The notes: generated by a model not told the origin, from the sequence alone. Shown: positions 33,012-44,701, counted from the first letter of the stretch. The stretch: DNA of 64,000 nucleotides from Plasmodium coatneyi (GCF_001680005.1 NC_033567.1:2108001-2172000); one strand, 5' to 3'. Translations and numbers: made by a program.

Positions 33012-36000
33012 ATGAATATTTTAAATGTAAAAAAAAAAAAAAAAAAAAAATTATTCCTTTGAAGAAGACAGTGACAAAACGGATGGAGAGGGGGAGCAGG
33101 CAAACGGGGGACATGAAGAAGGGGGGCCGGAAAACGAAGAATATGCAAGTGTGAAGGAACCTGTTCAGTGCGACGGTAGCGGTGATACAGCGGAGGCAGC
33201 ACCCAATGTAGGTACTTACCTATCGGGGGAGGGTGACTCAAAGCACCGCACAGTACTCGAAGGGGAATCAGAAAAGGCAAGCAATGAGGAAGGCGATGAG
33301 GCAGATGCCATGCCAAACGTGGACGCAGCTAATGGCGACGATGTCCCACCTGAACATGAGGAACAGCATCCCAGTGACAATAAAGATGAAAATGGGGTAA
33401 AAAAAAAAAAAAAAAAATTGCGAAGGTTGAAAAAATGCAATGATGGAAGTGACACTCAGGAGGATACACAAGAGGCAGATGAAGAGAAGCAGGCCCATAA
33501 AATTAGTAAAAAGAATTTTATCGTAAAAAATATCGCACATGAAAGGGAAGGGGAGGAAGACGACGATGGAAAGAACCCTCCTGACGATGGACACGAAACT
33601 CCCGCGGGGGGGGAAGAAAATCAGGGGGAGAAAAAAAACCAGAAGGTGATGAAGAAAAAGATGGAGAAGAGAAAGACCAAAGGGGGAAAGAAGCACGGAG
33701 CGAACACTAACGCGGATGCAGGTGCCAACTCAGATGCTAGCTACCCCGGTGGCGATGAAGATGATGATGACGACGATCATGACGACTACGAGGGATACCA
33801 CTCCGAGGACCACTCAGACAGTGAACCAGACGAGGAAGAAGACCTCTCCCAAGGAGAGAGCGACGAGGAGGAAAAGAGGAAGAAATCCCGAAGGAAGAAG
33901 AAGGCAGGAGAGGGTACCCAAAAGAAGAGCGAACCAAAGGGGAACGAATCCAAGGCAGATGAAGACGGAGACGACACGCAACAACTGAAGGAAAGAAAAA
34001 AGAAAATGAAAAACTCGAAACTCATGGAAGACATCGACCCAGATGAGGACAAGTTAAAGTTAAAGCTAATTTGCATGTCCTTCCATAAGAAGGAATACGA
34101 TATAGAGGAGTTCATATTCGAAAGTTTGAAGGTAATAATTCCCCAGTACAAAAGGGAGGTGTTCCTGAACCAACAGAATATAATCATTGACCGTACCAAC
34201 AGGGAGGAATTGAAGAGCCTGGAGGTTTTCTGGTTCGACAGGTTAACAAGGAACAGGAGCCGAAGCATAATTAGCTGCTTCACCACGTTGGGTAAGATGG
34301 GCCTTGCGGGGAAAGCAACGAATGGAGCGACCGGCGCGTCGGAAAATTTAGCCAGCGCTCCCGAAAATGTGACGAATGTTCCGGAAAAGGTAGCTAGCAC
34401 GGTAACCGCCACCCTGGAGCATATATTCACCAAGAAGAAGGACCAAATAATTGTGGACCACCTCGCTGCGCTCTGCACACAACAAGTGAAACTGGTCAAG
34501 GAGTACATCTCCTACGTGAGGAAAAACATATTCGACCTATCGTCCATCTCAGAAAACAACGACAAAATAAAAGAATTGAATATCCTAGATCCGATAAAAA
34601 GGAGGGAACTGTTCTTTTACCTTAATTTATGCATTTCAATGAATTACATTCAAGAGCAGGCCCCAAATGTTTATGCTCTGCCGAATGATCTTTCTCCAGA
34701 CATTAGGGGCTTCAATTTGCACCCCATGTTTTCTCATATCAATAAAAAAAAAAATGAACAAAGAAGAGAAAAAGTTGGAAATCCTTGGGAAAAATTAAAA
34801 TTATTAAAAAAATCCCAAAAGACGGATGGAGCAAATAAATCTAGCGACCCCAGCATGCGCAAAGGAGAAGTAGCCGCACAAATGAGTACAAAAAAAAATG
34901 AAATAAATGAGGAGGAACCACCAGACGGAGAAGAAAATGATGAAAAAAAAAAAAACAGTAAACACACAGATGATAACGAAATGGTTAACAAAAAAGCTTT
35001 GGAAGAGGAAGAAAAAAAAAGAAAGGCATTAGAAGAAATGAAAAAAAAAAAAAAAGAAAAAGATGAAAAAAAAATTTACAACGTTTATTCTCTACTCGAA
35101 TCAGCTGCCCAGTATTTTGGCGAAGGACCAAAATACTCCAACCCTAATATGCATGAATTCTACAAGTCCAACAATAATCAGCTCGTTTACATAAAACCAC
35201 CAGGAAATATAGACGAGAAAAATATATTGATAAATTACTTTTTGCAATTTCCAAGCATCACCAAAAAGCTAGAATACAATAAAAGAAGAATCTATGCTGA
35301 GAATTATGGCCTTGTTAGGATTATTAAAAATAGCGAAAATTTACCCGTCAGTTTTTCTTTGAATACACACCCCTGGCTGTTAGAGCCGTATCAGGACCTC
35401 TGGAAGGAGCAAAACAAATTGAACAACTTTTCCATTTTTAATATGGACAATTTGTTGCGTGACGGGGAAGACGACTTGGTGAGCTTCGAGAGTAACCAGT
35501 TCTCCCTCACCAGGGGGGACGCGCAAAAGGCAGCACCGGTGAAGACGGAGGCGGTGAAAATAGATGCGGTGAAAACAGAGACAGTAAAGGGGGAAGCTAT
35601 AAAGACAGAACCTACAAAGCTAGAAGCTACAATGACAGAAGTTACAAAGACAGAAGTTACAAAGACAGAAGCTGCAAAGGAAGAAGCCCCCCAGGAGGGA
35701 AACTCCAAATGTGACGCTCCCCAACCGGAGGCATCGCCCCCCACCATACCGAACAAACCGGGCGAACAAACTTCAGCACTTCCCACCGAAATAAAAATAT
35801 ATGACAGCAAAAAGAAAAACGATTTTCTCACCAAAAAAATTAAAAAGTTCTGTTCGAATGAGGACACTAAACAGCTAAAACTGACGTCCTTCCTGAGTAG
35901 AGAAAAAGTCAGCAAAAATGTGGACGTGGTTAAAAAAGGGGACAGCGAAAAACCAGACAAGGATAAGCTCACCCCAGGCGAGCTAAGCAGAAACATAGTC

Positions 36001-38018
36001 GGAAACCAAAAGGAGGAACAACCAAGTGAAGAACTCCCCCTAGAAAGTGAAAAAGAAGACACAGAATACATTAAAATAAAAAAAAAAAATAAGAGAGTAC
36101 TAGACGACGAAGCAATTAATGAGATATATGACAGCCAGACGGACAACGACACGAATAACGGATCCCACGTGGATCAAGGAAATGGAGGATATCATGAACC
36201 AAGTGGGTCCACCGAACAGCAGGAGCAGCACGCCAACCATGAGAAGAGCTCCACTGCCAGTAACAATCCTGACTGGGTTAAGGACGATCATGCTGAGGAG
36301 CCGGAAGGAAGTGTGCGAATAAAAAAAAAACTGAAAAAGAGGCAGGTTCCTGATGAAAACGACGTTGGTTACGATGCTGATGATGGCAGCGACGACGATG
36401 CCCAAGACGAGGATGCCACAAAGGGAAGTGAAAACACAAACGAAGATGAGGTCAAGAAAGAACAGGCAGACAAAACGAACAACCAGTTTTATACGGTTTT
36501 TAAGGAGCGATTCGAAAAGGAAAAGAAAAGGTACTTAGGACGGCGAAGCGATAGTTGTGCAATTCATGTGTGGAGGCAATTTGCAAATGTTGTTTGTGCT
36601 CCCATAGCACGCCCCTTTTGGATATGTGCGAACAGTGCACTAGGTCCAATCGGCTATACGCTGCGGCAAATGCACGATGGCGCACTAAAATTGTATTTTC
36701 CTCTTTTTATTTGTCCAAAGGTTGCGGGACGACAAGATGCAACACGTGTTCGAGTTAGAAGCAGAGGAAAGTGAGGACGAAAATATTGAGGACCCTGAAG
36801 AAAGGAAGAGGGCGCAGCTGCTAAAGAGGAAGAACCAGGCGGATGACTCCGACGATGACGAACAGTACAACAACGAGGGGTAGGTGTTTTTCTACATACA
36901 CAAGTGAACGTTCTTGTTGTTGTTGAGACGGAGCAAAAGGGGGGGTGCCTTGGATTCATTCAATAGGCACCCTCGACAAGAACCACCGTCGGATCCCCCA
37001 ATTAGTATTACGTGCTGCCCACTTCATCACCACCCCCCCACACACACAAACATACCCCCCTCGCAGACTTAGCGAATTCATAAACAACGAAGAGTACAAC
37101 AGCGACAACGAGGTTGTCAAACTTAAGCACAAACAAGAAATGGAACAACTGGAGGAAGACCTATTTTTAAAAAAGTTCACCTACCAAGGGAAGGAATTTA
37201 ACAACGAACTGACAAACAGAGAAAAACTGGAACTAGAAAGAGAGCGGCAATTACTACGAAGGAAGAAACTGCTATTTGACAAAACTTTAGGACATGTGAA
37301 GTTGAGTGACTTCGAGTCAGATAGCAGCACAAGCAGTAACACCAGCTCGAAGAAGAAAATTAAAAACACCATGTATGAACCGTTCACCGAACTTGAAAAT
37401 ACAAAGTTGTCTAAGAGGAATCATCCCACGGTTGGTGGGGCTCATAAGGAGGGTGCCTTTAACAAGGGAGAGGGTCCCGCAGATTTGGAAGGCGAACACA
37501 AAAGGAAGCAGAGTAAGTGTCCCAGAATGCGTGCACTGATACGCGCGCAGTTAGAGGTTGTCTTTTTTTTTTTTTTTTTTTTTCTTTTTCATTACGCGTG
37601 CTACGTTGTTCCGCCTCACCGCATGATCGCTTCCACATTCTCCACTTCTCACCCCGCAGTCCTCGAAAAAATGGACAACGTCATGTACACGAAGGAGATC
37701 AAAACGAACGAAGGAAAACGAATCGTGATTAAGAAAAAAAGGAAAATTCGTTTTCATCAAGACTTGTCCGATGTGACAGTCACGGAGGAGGAGAAGGTTG
37801 ACGCATATGAAAAAACCAAGAAGAAACCGAAAAAGGTAAATGCAAACTTGGTTGAGCAACCCAAGTCATCCCCTGTCACCATTCCAAACAAGGGAATGAA
37901 TCATAATAACAAGGCCTCCATAAAATGGAACGACAACATAAAGGATATCAGCGAGCTGGACACCCCCACCAGTAACGAAGTCTTTAAAGGCTTCCGCAAG
38001 GTCGAAAATGCGCAGTGA
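33012..38018 (+). CDS. Large acidic nuclear protein, Mrc1/claspin-like candidate
   Basis: Four exons: 33012-36530, 36721-36879, 37067-37512 and 37660-38018, with agreeing phases (2, 2, 1), encode about 1,370 residues. The proposed ATG at 33012 (MNILNVKKKK) joins the main frame only if the A22 run at 33029-33050 is read one base shorter. Without this the frame has no ATG until the Met codon near 33307. The protein is extremely charged, with a Lys/Thr/Glu tandem repeat region near 35540-35690. A helical conserved core spans about 34020-34240, and a second block near 35080-35400 has VYSLLESAAQYFGEGPKYSN. It also has a PIP-box-like QLKLTSFL and the acidic segment FELEAEESEDENIEDPEE, which resembles the Mrc1-like domain of replication-checkpoint mediators. 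Function (fork protection/checkpoint) is inference from these motifs. Confidence 0.6.
33029..33050 (+). repeat. A22 homopolymer that breaks the reading frame
   Basis: Twenty-two A residues lie 17 bases after the proposed ATG of the Mrc1-like gene. With 22, the ATG frame ends at a TGA at 33060-33062. With 21 (or 24) it would continue into the 1,200-codon frame. Confidence 0.7.
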
Positions 38019-39075
38019 CGCAGTAGTGTAGTCCTTAAACACGTTACTGCATCCCGTACTGATGCAAGAACGCGGTTCCCTGGCAGCGAGCAGTGCGAAG
38101 GGACCAACCCAGGAGCAGACAAAAATAAGTAAATTCATTCCTCGGATTAACTGGTTGATCGGTACGCGAATAAACTCATTTGCTCGATATTGGTGCACAC
38201 GTACGTTTGGCCACGTGGCTCCCCCTAGCGGCAACTCCTTCCCCGTGCGTGTCCAGCAAAAATGGGATAAAAGGAAACATCGCCATGGAAATACACCTTA
38301 CGTGTTATTTTTAGTTTTACGCACATGCATATATATATGTGCATGTACATTTATGTGCACACACGCCTTTACACCATGGCTTATGGGCGCACTCCTTTTG
38401 AATAACACCATATCCTTAAAATTTTTGCGTATCATGTTTATAGTATGTTTATTGGGGCGACAAAGTGCGTGCTCTTGTGCTCATTATTTTTTCTTATACT
38501 TTTTCCTTCCTTTGGGCCCTCCCCCCAAATGGTGCAATTCATATATGCGAAACCTTTCAAAGCGCAACGTTTTCGAATGAAACAGTTTTTGCACTTCCTC
38601 GTAGGCGCCCCATGTCAAGTGATAATTTTTTCTTAGTTTTAGTTTTGCCTATTTTTCCGCATTTTGCTTAATTTTCATTTGTTTTTGCTTCCTTTTTTTT
38701 TCGTTAAGTTACCACATTTTAAACTTATGTTTCCTTTATGAATAAATTTACAAACGTGATAACACATTTAATGCTGTACCATGTATATAATTTCCCTCAC
38801 CAATTTCGTTCCCTCATATGAATGAATAATTTACCGCAAAAAGGGAACATTCGCGAAGTTCGCAAATTCACCTGAAGGGGTCCTACATAATTGTGTATAT
38901 TTTTATGCAATGTGCAAAAAAAATGTAAACAAAGAAATATATGCCATTTTTGTGAAATTTGAGATTTTTTAACAACATTTAGGAAAACTTTATTTTTTCC
39001 CACATAAAAAGCGGAAATATAATTGCTCCCCATCACCCCCTTTCGTATTTCCTTTCTTTAAAACAAAAGTACATA
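38019..39075. other. Intergenic region
   Basis: Follows the Mrc1-like gene; AT-rich with TATATA and T-rich runs and no convincing frame. Probably a 3' UTR and the promoter of the next small gene. Confidence 0.45.
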
Positions 39076-40131
39076 ATGAATAACAAAGTCAATTTGCCCT
39101 ATGAAACGTGTGAAATAAGGAAAGTAGCCTTTGAGCTCCCCAAGGAATTCCACCCGAATGTGAAATACGGCTTCCTCAGAAATTTTCTTTTCGGGAAATA
39201 CACCTTCTACTACGTAATGAGAAAAAGAGAATTCTAAGTTCCCTGTGCTTTGCATGTATCTCGAGCGTATTGTAGTTTTAGCATTTCTTCACCCCCCCAT
39301 AGCTAAGCCAATCCTTTAACCATGTCCTTTCCATTTTTACGTTGCACACGTAGTAAACAGCTTTTTAGCTAAATTTATGTGAATATTTTTATTTTTTTTT
39401 TTTTTTTTTTTCCCCATTTTGGCTAGTTCAAAAGCATTTTTAAAGTATCCGCAAAGGTGTCTGCAGGTTTTCTCCTTTTTTACTACCCCCTGGATAAAGT
39501 CCATTGCAACATCCGCAGATTTGTAATACATTTTTATGAAGAGAGAGCTGCCTTCCTACGTTTCGTGGAAGCGCTTGCATTTGTCTACATGCTCATATGC
39601 AACATTGCTGCCTTTTGTTTGTTTTGTGTAAAGTGTTTTTCGTTTACCTCATGTTGTCCTTCTCCCCCCCCCCACACACCACTGCAGAAAAATAATTTAA
39701 AAAAACAGAATTAAACTTCTTACCACTTGATGAGTTCGTAAAGATGGCAGGAACATTCGAGTAACGCGAAAAAGGACGAACCTCTCATTTTTGGAAAGCC
39801 TTTTTTCTTAGCAGATATATTTCATGCAAACGTTTTTACAACCTACTTTTTTTTTTTTTTTTTTTTTTGTTACATGTAAAAACTTAATTTTTAAATGTGT
39901 GCACATGTGCATGTCTTGGTTTGGGCTTTCGGAGAACACAACTAAAAATAAAAGAGCAGATCGCTGTTTTTACAAAATCTTTAAAAATTAACCGACATAT
40001 ATTTCAGGAGAAATGATTTCCTTCATATTTGGATGAGAACGACTGCTGCCAAGGGGGACGTATTTTTTAACCACAAATTGGATCATGATTATAAACAGTT
40101 TGGAAAAATGTATCACCCCATGGGGAACTAA
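39076..40131 (+). CDS. Small four-exon gene, 139 aa, unknown function
   Basis: Assembled from exons 39076-39213, 39427-39559, 39709-39733 and 40008-40131. Phases agree (0, 1, 2). The last two internal donors (GTTTCG, GTTCGT) are weak, so the middle may differ. The translation looks like one compact protein: MNNKVNLPYETCEIRKVAFE..., then a hydrophobic stretch VSAGFLLFYYPLDKV, an IRRFVIHFYEERAAF helix, and a C-terminal block RNDFLHIWMRTTAAKGDVFF ending KMYHPMGN. One membrane-interacting helix is possible. I recognise no family. The size and pattern would suit a small organellar membrane-complex subunit, but that is a guess. Confidence 0.5.
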
Positions 40132-41150
40132 TTTTGTAAAATTCACAAGCACAGATAAAAAGGAAAACAAATTTCTTCTCGCCATTTACTCTTACCTTTT
40201 AACTAAAAGGACGAGAATTGTGCACAGTGACTCCTACTTTTCCCTTTTGCTCTTAAAAAAAGTGGGGAAGAATCATGACACTGGGGCGTACTAGCTTAGC
40301 GGCTTGATGCCACTGTGGAAGTTGTACACGTGTAAACATTGCCAACTTTCAAAAAAGCTATGATATGAAATTAGAAGCAGTGATATATTGGAGGGGTAGT
40401 AACGTAAAAGGCATTACAAAGCTAGCAATTTTGTTCCCTGCCAGCTTGTTCTGATTCGTATCTGCTTAGGGGACGTAACGTTTTCACAGGTTCTCAATTT
40501 GTAGTGGTCCTAACTGTTAAAACGTTCGGATGTGCCTAGGCAAAATAGGAAGGGTACACAATTCACGTTTATTCATACTTTTGCTGTAAAAAAAAGGTGT
40601 TCTTATCGGCTGAAAAAATTGTGCATATAGAAGGAGGCCTTCCCCCTCCCCGGTGCCCCGGTATTCCTCCACCGTACGCTGCTAATGGTACATTTGGCAT
40701 GTTCTGCATGAGCCTTCCTTTCTTTATGTTGTGCCACGTCATCCTAAACTTTCCGCGAGTGCAGTTTTTTCTATGCCACTTTCCCACGCACATTGCAACG
40801 TTGGCTAAAATGTTGTTCCTTTCCCTCGGGCATAGGTATTTTTTCAAAAATGATGAGATGGCTGTATAGCCGTATAGTTGCTTAACCAGCGCTGTTACCC
40901 TAACCAACTTTGCTTCAAATTTGGGAAAGGAGGGGCGTAATTTGAGGTACACTCCGCCGCTAAAATGCTGCAAGATTAATGCTTTTCTATTTATGCGCCC
41001 TTTCCGCGCTGCCTTCTATTTTATTCTTATTTCTTGCGCGGTGTGTCACAAATTCACAATCCTTCACACCTTAGAGTCTGTCAAGATGCATTTTTCTCCC
41101 CCTTTCGCCTGAACAGTTAAATTTTTTTAAAAGATGTTCTACTTAAAAAA
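40132..41150. other. Upstream region of the rhomboid gene
   Basis: About 1 kb with no accepted gene. A minus-strand open stretch (about 40970-40569) is discussed under rejected items. A short upstream ORF (41134-41214) overlaps the rhomboid start. Confidence 0.45.
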
Positions 41151-41214
41151 ATGTTCAATGCTGGGAGATACTTCAGAGCAAGGTACTACAAGAAGAAGAA
41201 CATATTTCATGTAA
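41134..41214 (+). other. Upstream ORF overlapping the rhomboid start
   Basis: ATG at 41134 opens a 26-codon frame that stops at 41212-41214, beyond the rhomboid start at 41151 and in a different frame. If the transcript begins upstream of it, ribosomes using this ATG would bypass the main start. Whether it lies in the mRNA is not known. Confidence 0.4.
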
Positions 41215-42863
41215 AGGGGAGCAGACAGTTTTATGGATTCGCCAAATGTAGGAAGGTGCACACGAATGCCATAAAGAGAAAAGATAGAATAAAAAGGGGG
41301 AAGTTTTTACAATTGAAGGAAAAGCTGCAACTCATCATTTTCAGCTCCGTGTACTTTTTTGCATGCGACTATGTATACCATGTGTATGTGCTGAGCGGCA
41401 ACACGAGCAGGGGCGCAAACCGTCCCTCCAACAACAGCGGTGAAGACGCGAAAAATGACGCAAAATGCAAAGACGAGGACGCCGGTGGGAAGGGGGGGGT
41501 TGTCACAACCGTGATGGAGTATATCAAATGGATGAACATATTTTCCAGTGCACAGGGGAAGGATAGCGAACAATTAAAACAACAGGACAGTGAATATAGA
41601 AAAAAAAGTGACTGCAACAAATTGAAGGATCAAAAAGATTCCCATAAAAAGGATCATCTCTCGATTGACAAAGGTGATGTAAAAATTTGCAGTGCATGTG
41701 AGGAAGACCCATACGAAATAAAAATAAATCGCTTTAAGAGAAGCAGCGGGAAGGAGGAAAATAGTCAAACGGGGAAACCTGACCAATATGGCCAATCATT
41801 CTATTCCACAAATCAGAGAGATCAACCATATGGCCATGACCGGAGTGGCAGTGGACGAAGTCACCCTAACAATGGTACGCCCCAGAGGAGCAGCATCGGA
41901 GGAGAGGAAAAAAACATGAAGGATCTAATTGTGAGCAACTTTTACAGGAATGATATTTTCAACGGGTGCAATTTATTTCTGTTCGCCAACGGGGTTGTGT
42001 TTTTATTGTGGCGTCTAAGCGATATTGCAGGAAATAAAAAACTTTTCCACTTCATGTGCAGGAACTTTATCTGCTCCTATGAAAATATTAGAAGAAAATA
42101 TTACCACACGTTTTTTACAGCCGCCATTAGCCACATCACTTTTCCACATTTTTTATTTAACATGTGGGCATTTCATACCATAAGTAACACCCTCCTCAGT
42201 CCAGAAATTAAAGAGAACAAGACAAATTATTATTTTTTTTTTAATTACAAATCCAGCGTTTTGGAAAAAAAAATGACAGACAGGGATATCACAAAAATAT
42301 ATGTCTTATCTTCCATCGTTTCGACTGTCCCATATATTCTTTTACACAAAAGCAATCAATTGCTAGGAGCATCTGGAGCTGTTATGGGTCTTGTGTATAT
42401 CTTATCCACAGTTAAACCAAATGAGGTCTTCGTCTCCTTATTCCCTCTACCATACTTGAAGATGACTTCCCTACAGCTATGCCACCTGTCCATTTTAACC
42501 AATTTTGTATTCCTTTTTTTTAGAAGAAATCACTTCAACATTGCGTGGTTAGCACATTTATTTGGTTTAATGGGAGGCGCATTGTATAATTTTTACCAGA
42601 GGAAAATAAACAGTAATATGAATTACTACCCCTTTATTGAATTGTCCCTAAAAAATGGACCCATTGATTATCTCAATTCTTACCTAGACTTTGTGGATTT
42701 TCTCAAATGTCTTCAGCTACAAATTAGGATCTTCTTTTCCCTCGATCCACGCACCATGCAAACCATGAACAGGAAAATCATCTCCATTAAAAATATGCAG
42801 TCGCAGAGGCGCATGAAGTACCACAAGTTGAAGGTTAAAAATTTGGAGGCCATGTCGAGGTGA
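41151..42863 (+). CDS. ROM6: Mitochondrial-type rhomboid protease (ROM6-like)
   Basis: A single exon of 570 residues. The first ~50 residues are strongly basic with Tyr/Phe, like a mitochondrial presequence, followed by an early membrane segment (IIFSSVYFFACDYVYHVYVL). A ~150-residue hydrophilic insert precedes the rhomboid core. The core has NGCNLFLFANGVVFLLWRL, then ISHITFPHFLFNMWAF (the conserved H...N loop), the catalytic serine in LGASGAVMG (Ser408) and the catalytic histidine in AWLAHLFGLMGG (His469). An extra N-terminal TM before the six-TM core is typical of the PARL class. These intramembrane serine proteases cleave mitochondrial inner-membrane substrates. The ROM6 name rests on this type plus remembered synteny next to TRX2. 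A basic ~100-residue tail follows the core. Confidence 0.88.
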   Translation: MFNAGRYFRARYYKKKNIFHVKGSRQFYGFAKCRKVHTNAIKRKDRIKRGKFLQLKEKLQLIIFSSVYFFACDYVYHVYVLSGNTSRGANRPSNNSGEDAKNDAKCKDEDAGGKGGVVTTVMEYIKWMNIFSSAQGKDSEQLKQQDSEYRKKSDCNKLKDQKDSHKKDHLSIDKGDVKICSACEEDPYEIKINRFKRSSGKEENSQTGKPDQYGQSFYSTNQRDQPYGHDRSGSGRSHPNNGTPQRSSIGGEEKNMKDLIVSNFYRNDIFNGCNLFLFANGVVFLLWRLSDIAGNKKLFHFMCRNFICSYENIRRKYYHTFFTAAISHITFPHFLFNMWAFHTISNTLLSPEIKENKTNYYFFFNYKSSVLEKKMTDRDITKIYVLSSIVSTVPYILLHKSNQLLGASGAVMGLVYILSTVKPNEVFVSLFPLPYLKMTSLQLCHLSILTNFVFLFFRRNHFNIAWLAHLFGLMGGALYNFYQRKINSNMNYYPFIELSLKNGPIDYLNSYLDFVDFLKCLQLQIRIFFSLDPRTMQTMNRKIISIKNMQSQRRMKYHKLKVKNLEAMSR

Positions 42864-43553
42864 CATAGACAGGTCTCATGGGGAGGACGCGGGAAGGAAA
42901 ATAATAAAAGGAAACAGAAAAATTCGTCCCAAGGGGAATAACCCTCCCTTTATGGTAATCCAAATTGGGGTGTTACACTAGACCTGGGTACCTCCGTTCT
43001 CGGCGTGGCAATTAACATGATGTGTCAGATGGAGTAGTGGTTTTAAAACACAGTGTAATTCGGAAGAACCTTCTCATTTCACCCCATTTTTTGGCGAAAA
43101 TATTGGTTCTTGCGTGGACCCTTAATTATGGCCATAAAATGTCCGCAGGGGACACTCAGCCATATGGCACACCGCGCCATCATAAATGCAGTTATGTAGG
43201 TAAGTGCGCCTGATTGTCACCCTTTACGCAATGCCTTCCATTTCTTTTTTTTTTTTTAAGTGCAAATGTTTTTCCCTCAATTTGTTCCAACTTAAAATAT
43301 TTAAAGAAAAAAAAATTAGAAAAAATTTCAAAACGGGGGGCCGTTTGTCCCCACCGAAGATATTAACCCCTGTGTGTTTGTGTATGTTTTGGGGGGGAAG
43401 CCTTTCCGAATTGGTGCATTTTTTATGTGAACACATCCCATTTAACCTTTGCAATTTTTTAAAAACTCAAATTATTGGTGAAGTTATAAGAGTGCTGTGA
43501 ACAGAGCGGGTGAAGGGTCATTTTCCCTGCTATGCCAAATTGGACACCTGTTA
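42864..43553. other. Convergent 3' region
   Basis: Between the rhomboid gene (+) and the small minus-strand gene. Contains T- and A-runs and short frames only. Confidence 0.45.
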
Positions 43554-43979
43554 CTAATTTGACAAGGATCCGTACCATTCGTACCAAGACGGTGTTAAAT
43601 CAAATGGCCCCCGTAATAAGTGGAGGATAAATTTTAAAAGTTCTTTCTCCTTTCCACGTAAGCAGAGCAACAGTTCGGCATGCAGGGGCTCATGGATAGC
43701 ATTAAATAAATAAATATATAACACACTTCCATAGGTGAATGAATTAGATAAACTGTATAAAATTTCACAAACTGTGTAAATTTCTCGAACGGCCAAAGGG
43801 CGTAAATACATGAGCGTGCATAGATACAAAGGTACACTCACTTTGGCGAATGTCACCCCTCACAAATTCGCGTTGTTCACACTTTCTGCCTTTTTCGAGG
43901 GTATGACAATATATTCATTTTTTGCCGCCTCCATTGAAGAAGTTTTCTTCTTTCTCCTTTGCATAATTCTTCCTAACAT
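43554..43979 (-). CDS. Small two-exon gene, 104 aa, unknown function
   Basis: Exon 1 at 43979-43864 starts MLGRIMQRRKKKTSSMEAAK, continues NEYIVIPSKKAESVNNAN and ends at donor TT|GTGAGG. Exon 2 at 43752-43554 follows acceptor AAATTTTATACAG, with phase 2 matching, and reads LSNSFTYGSVLYIYLFNAIH, on through LLLCLRGKEKELLKFILHLL and ends WYEWYGSLSN. The basic start followed by a hydrophobic helix and a Leu-rich amphipathic segment is protein-like and has no low-complexity filler. No family is recognised. An in-frame TGA just after the donor makes splicing necessary. Confidence 0.5.
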
Positions 43980-44308
43980 GTGCAATTGTGCATTAAAAAT
44001 GTATATTTACTTTTACGTGTAAACGTAACTACACCATTTTGACATCGCGTAAATTAAGTACTTATGTAGTATACGCCACATGCCCCCTTCACTATTTGTG
44101 TAACCTTCACAGCGTTGCAGTGTACCGCGCGTGTATACATATAACGTTTTCAAATGCATAAGTGTCAGCCTTTTTTCAGTGCAGTGTGCCTCTTAAAAAA
44201 TTACAGTACTTTTATTTATGTAAAAATAAATAGAGGCAAAATTATAAGCATGTTCTACGAGTGGATTTTTACTACACCGTCATTTTTTTCCTTAATTTGG
44301 GTAAGAGG

Positions 44309-44339
<31 letters not shown>

Positions 44340-44701
44340 CGTTTACCGTTGAGTTATAAATTTTACGAAACCCGTGCGAGCAGAATCGAGGCGCCGCGGA
44401 TGGCTTGCCTTCACATTGCGCCATATACCTGCAGAAGCGCATATCAATATATGTACTATTTATAAATGCACTAAGTATGATTGTACCTGCCGCATTTGAG
44501 TGAACAAATTTAAAATGTTTGCAAAAAATCGTAGAAAAGTATAGTTTCCCCTGCTTCCCATGTGAAGAGGCCACTCTCATTTAGTTATAATTAATTCTTT
44601 TTTTTTTTTTTTAAGTTTTTTTTTTTTATATAAGCTTTTTTCTTATTTTTTTTTAACGCCGAGTTTTTTTCCCGCGAAAACGGACTATCTACCAATCCAC
44701 G
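43980..44701. other. Divergent intergenic region with T30 tract
   Basis: Between the 104-aa gene (-) and TRX2 (+). Contains T30 at 44310-44339 and further T-runs just upstream of the TRX2 ATG. Probably both promoters. Confidence 0.5.

Noticed and set aside
36531..36720. Continuation of the large frame past EKEKKR to 36774
   Set aside because: The sequence after 36530 is an intron (GTACTTAGG ... TTTGTCCAAAG); splicing restores a conserved acidic exon.
37501..37659. Poly-Phe stretch in the open frame of the Mrc1-like gene
   Set aside because: It is an intron (GTAAGT ... CACCCCGCAG) containing a T21 run; reading through it gives hydrophobic filler.
40569..40973. Minus-strand open stretch beginning after an AATCTTGCAG acceptor, with a fairly protein-like translation
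   Set aside because: No ATG and no phase-compatible upstream exon was found, and the opposite strand is also open. Needs transcript evidence.
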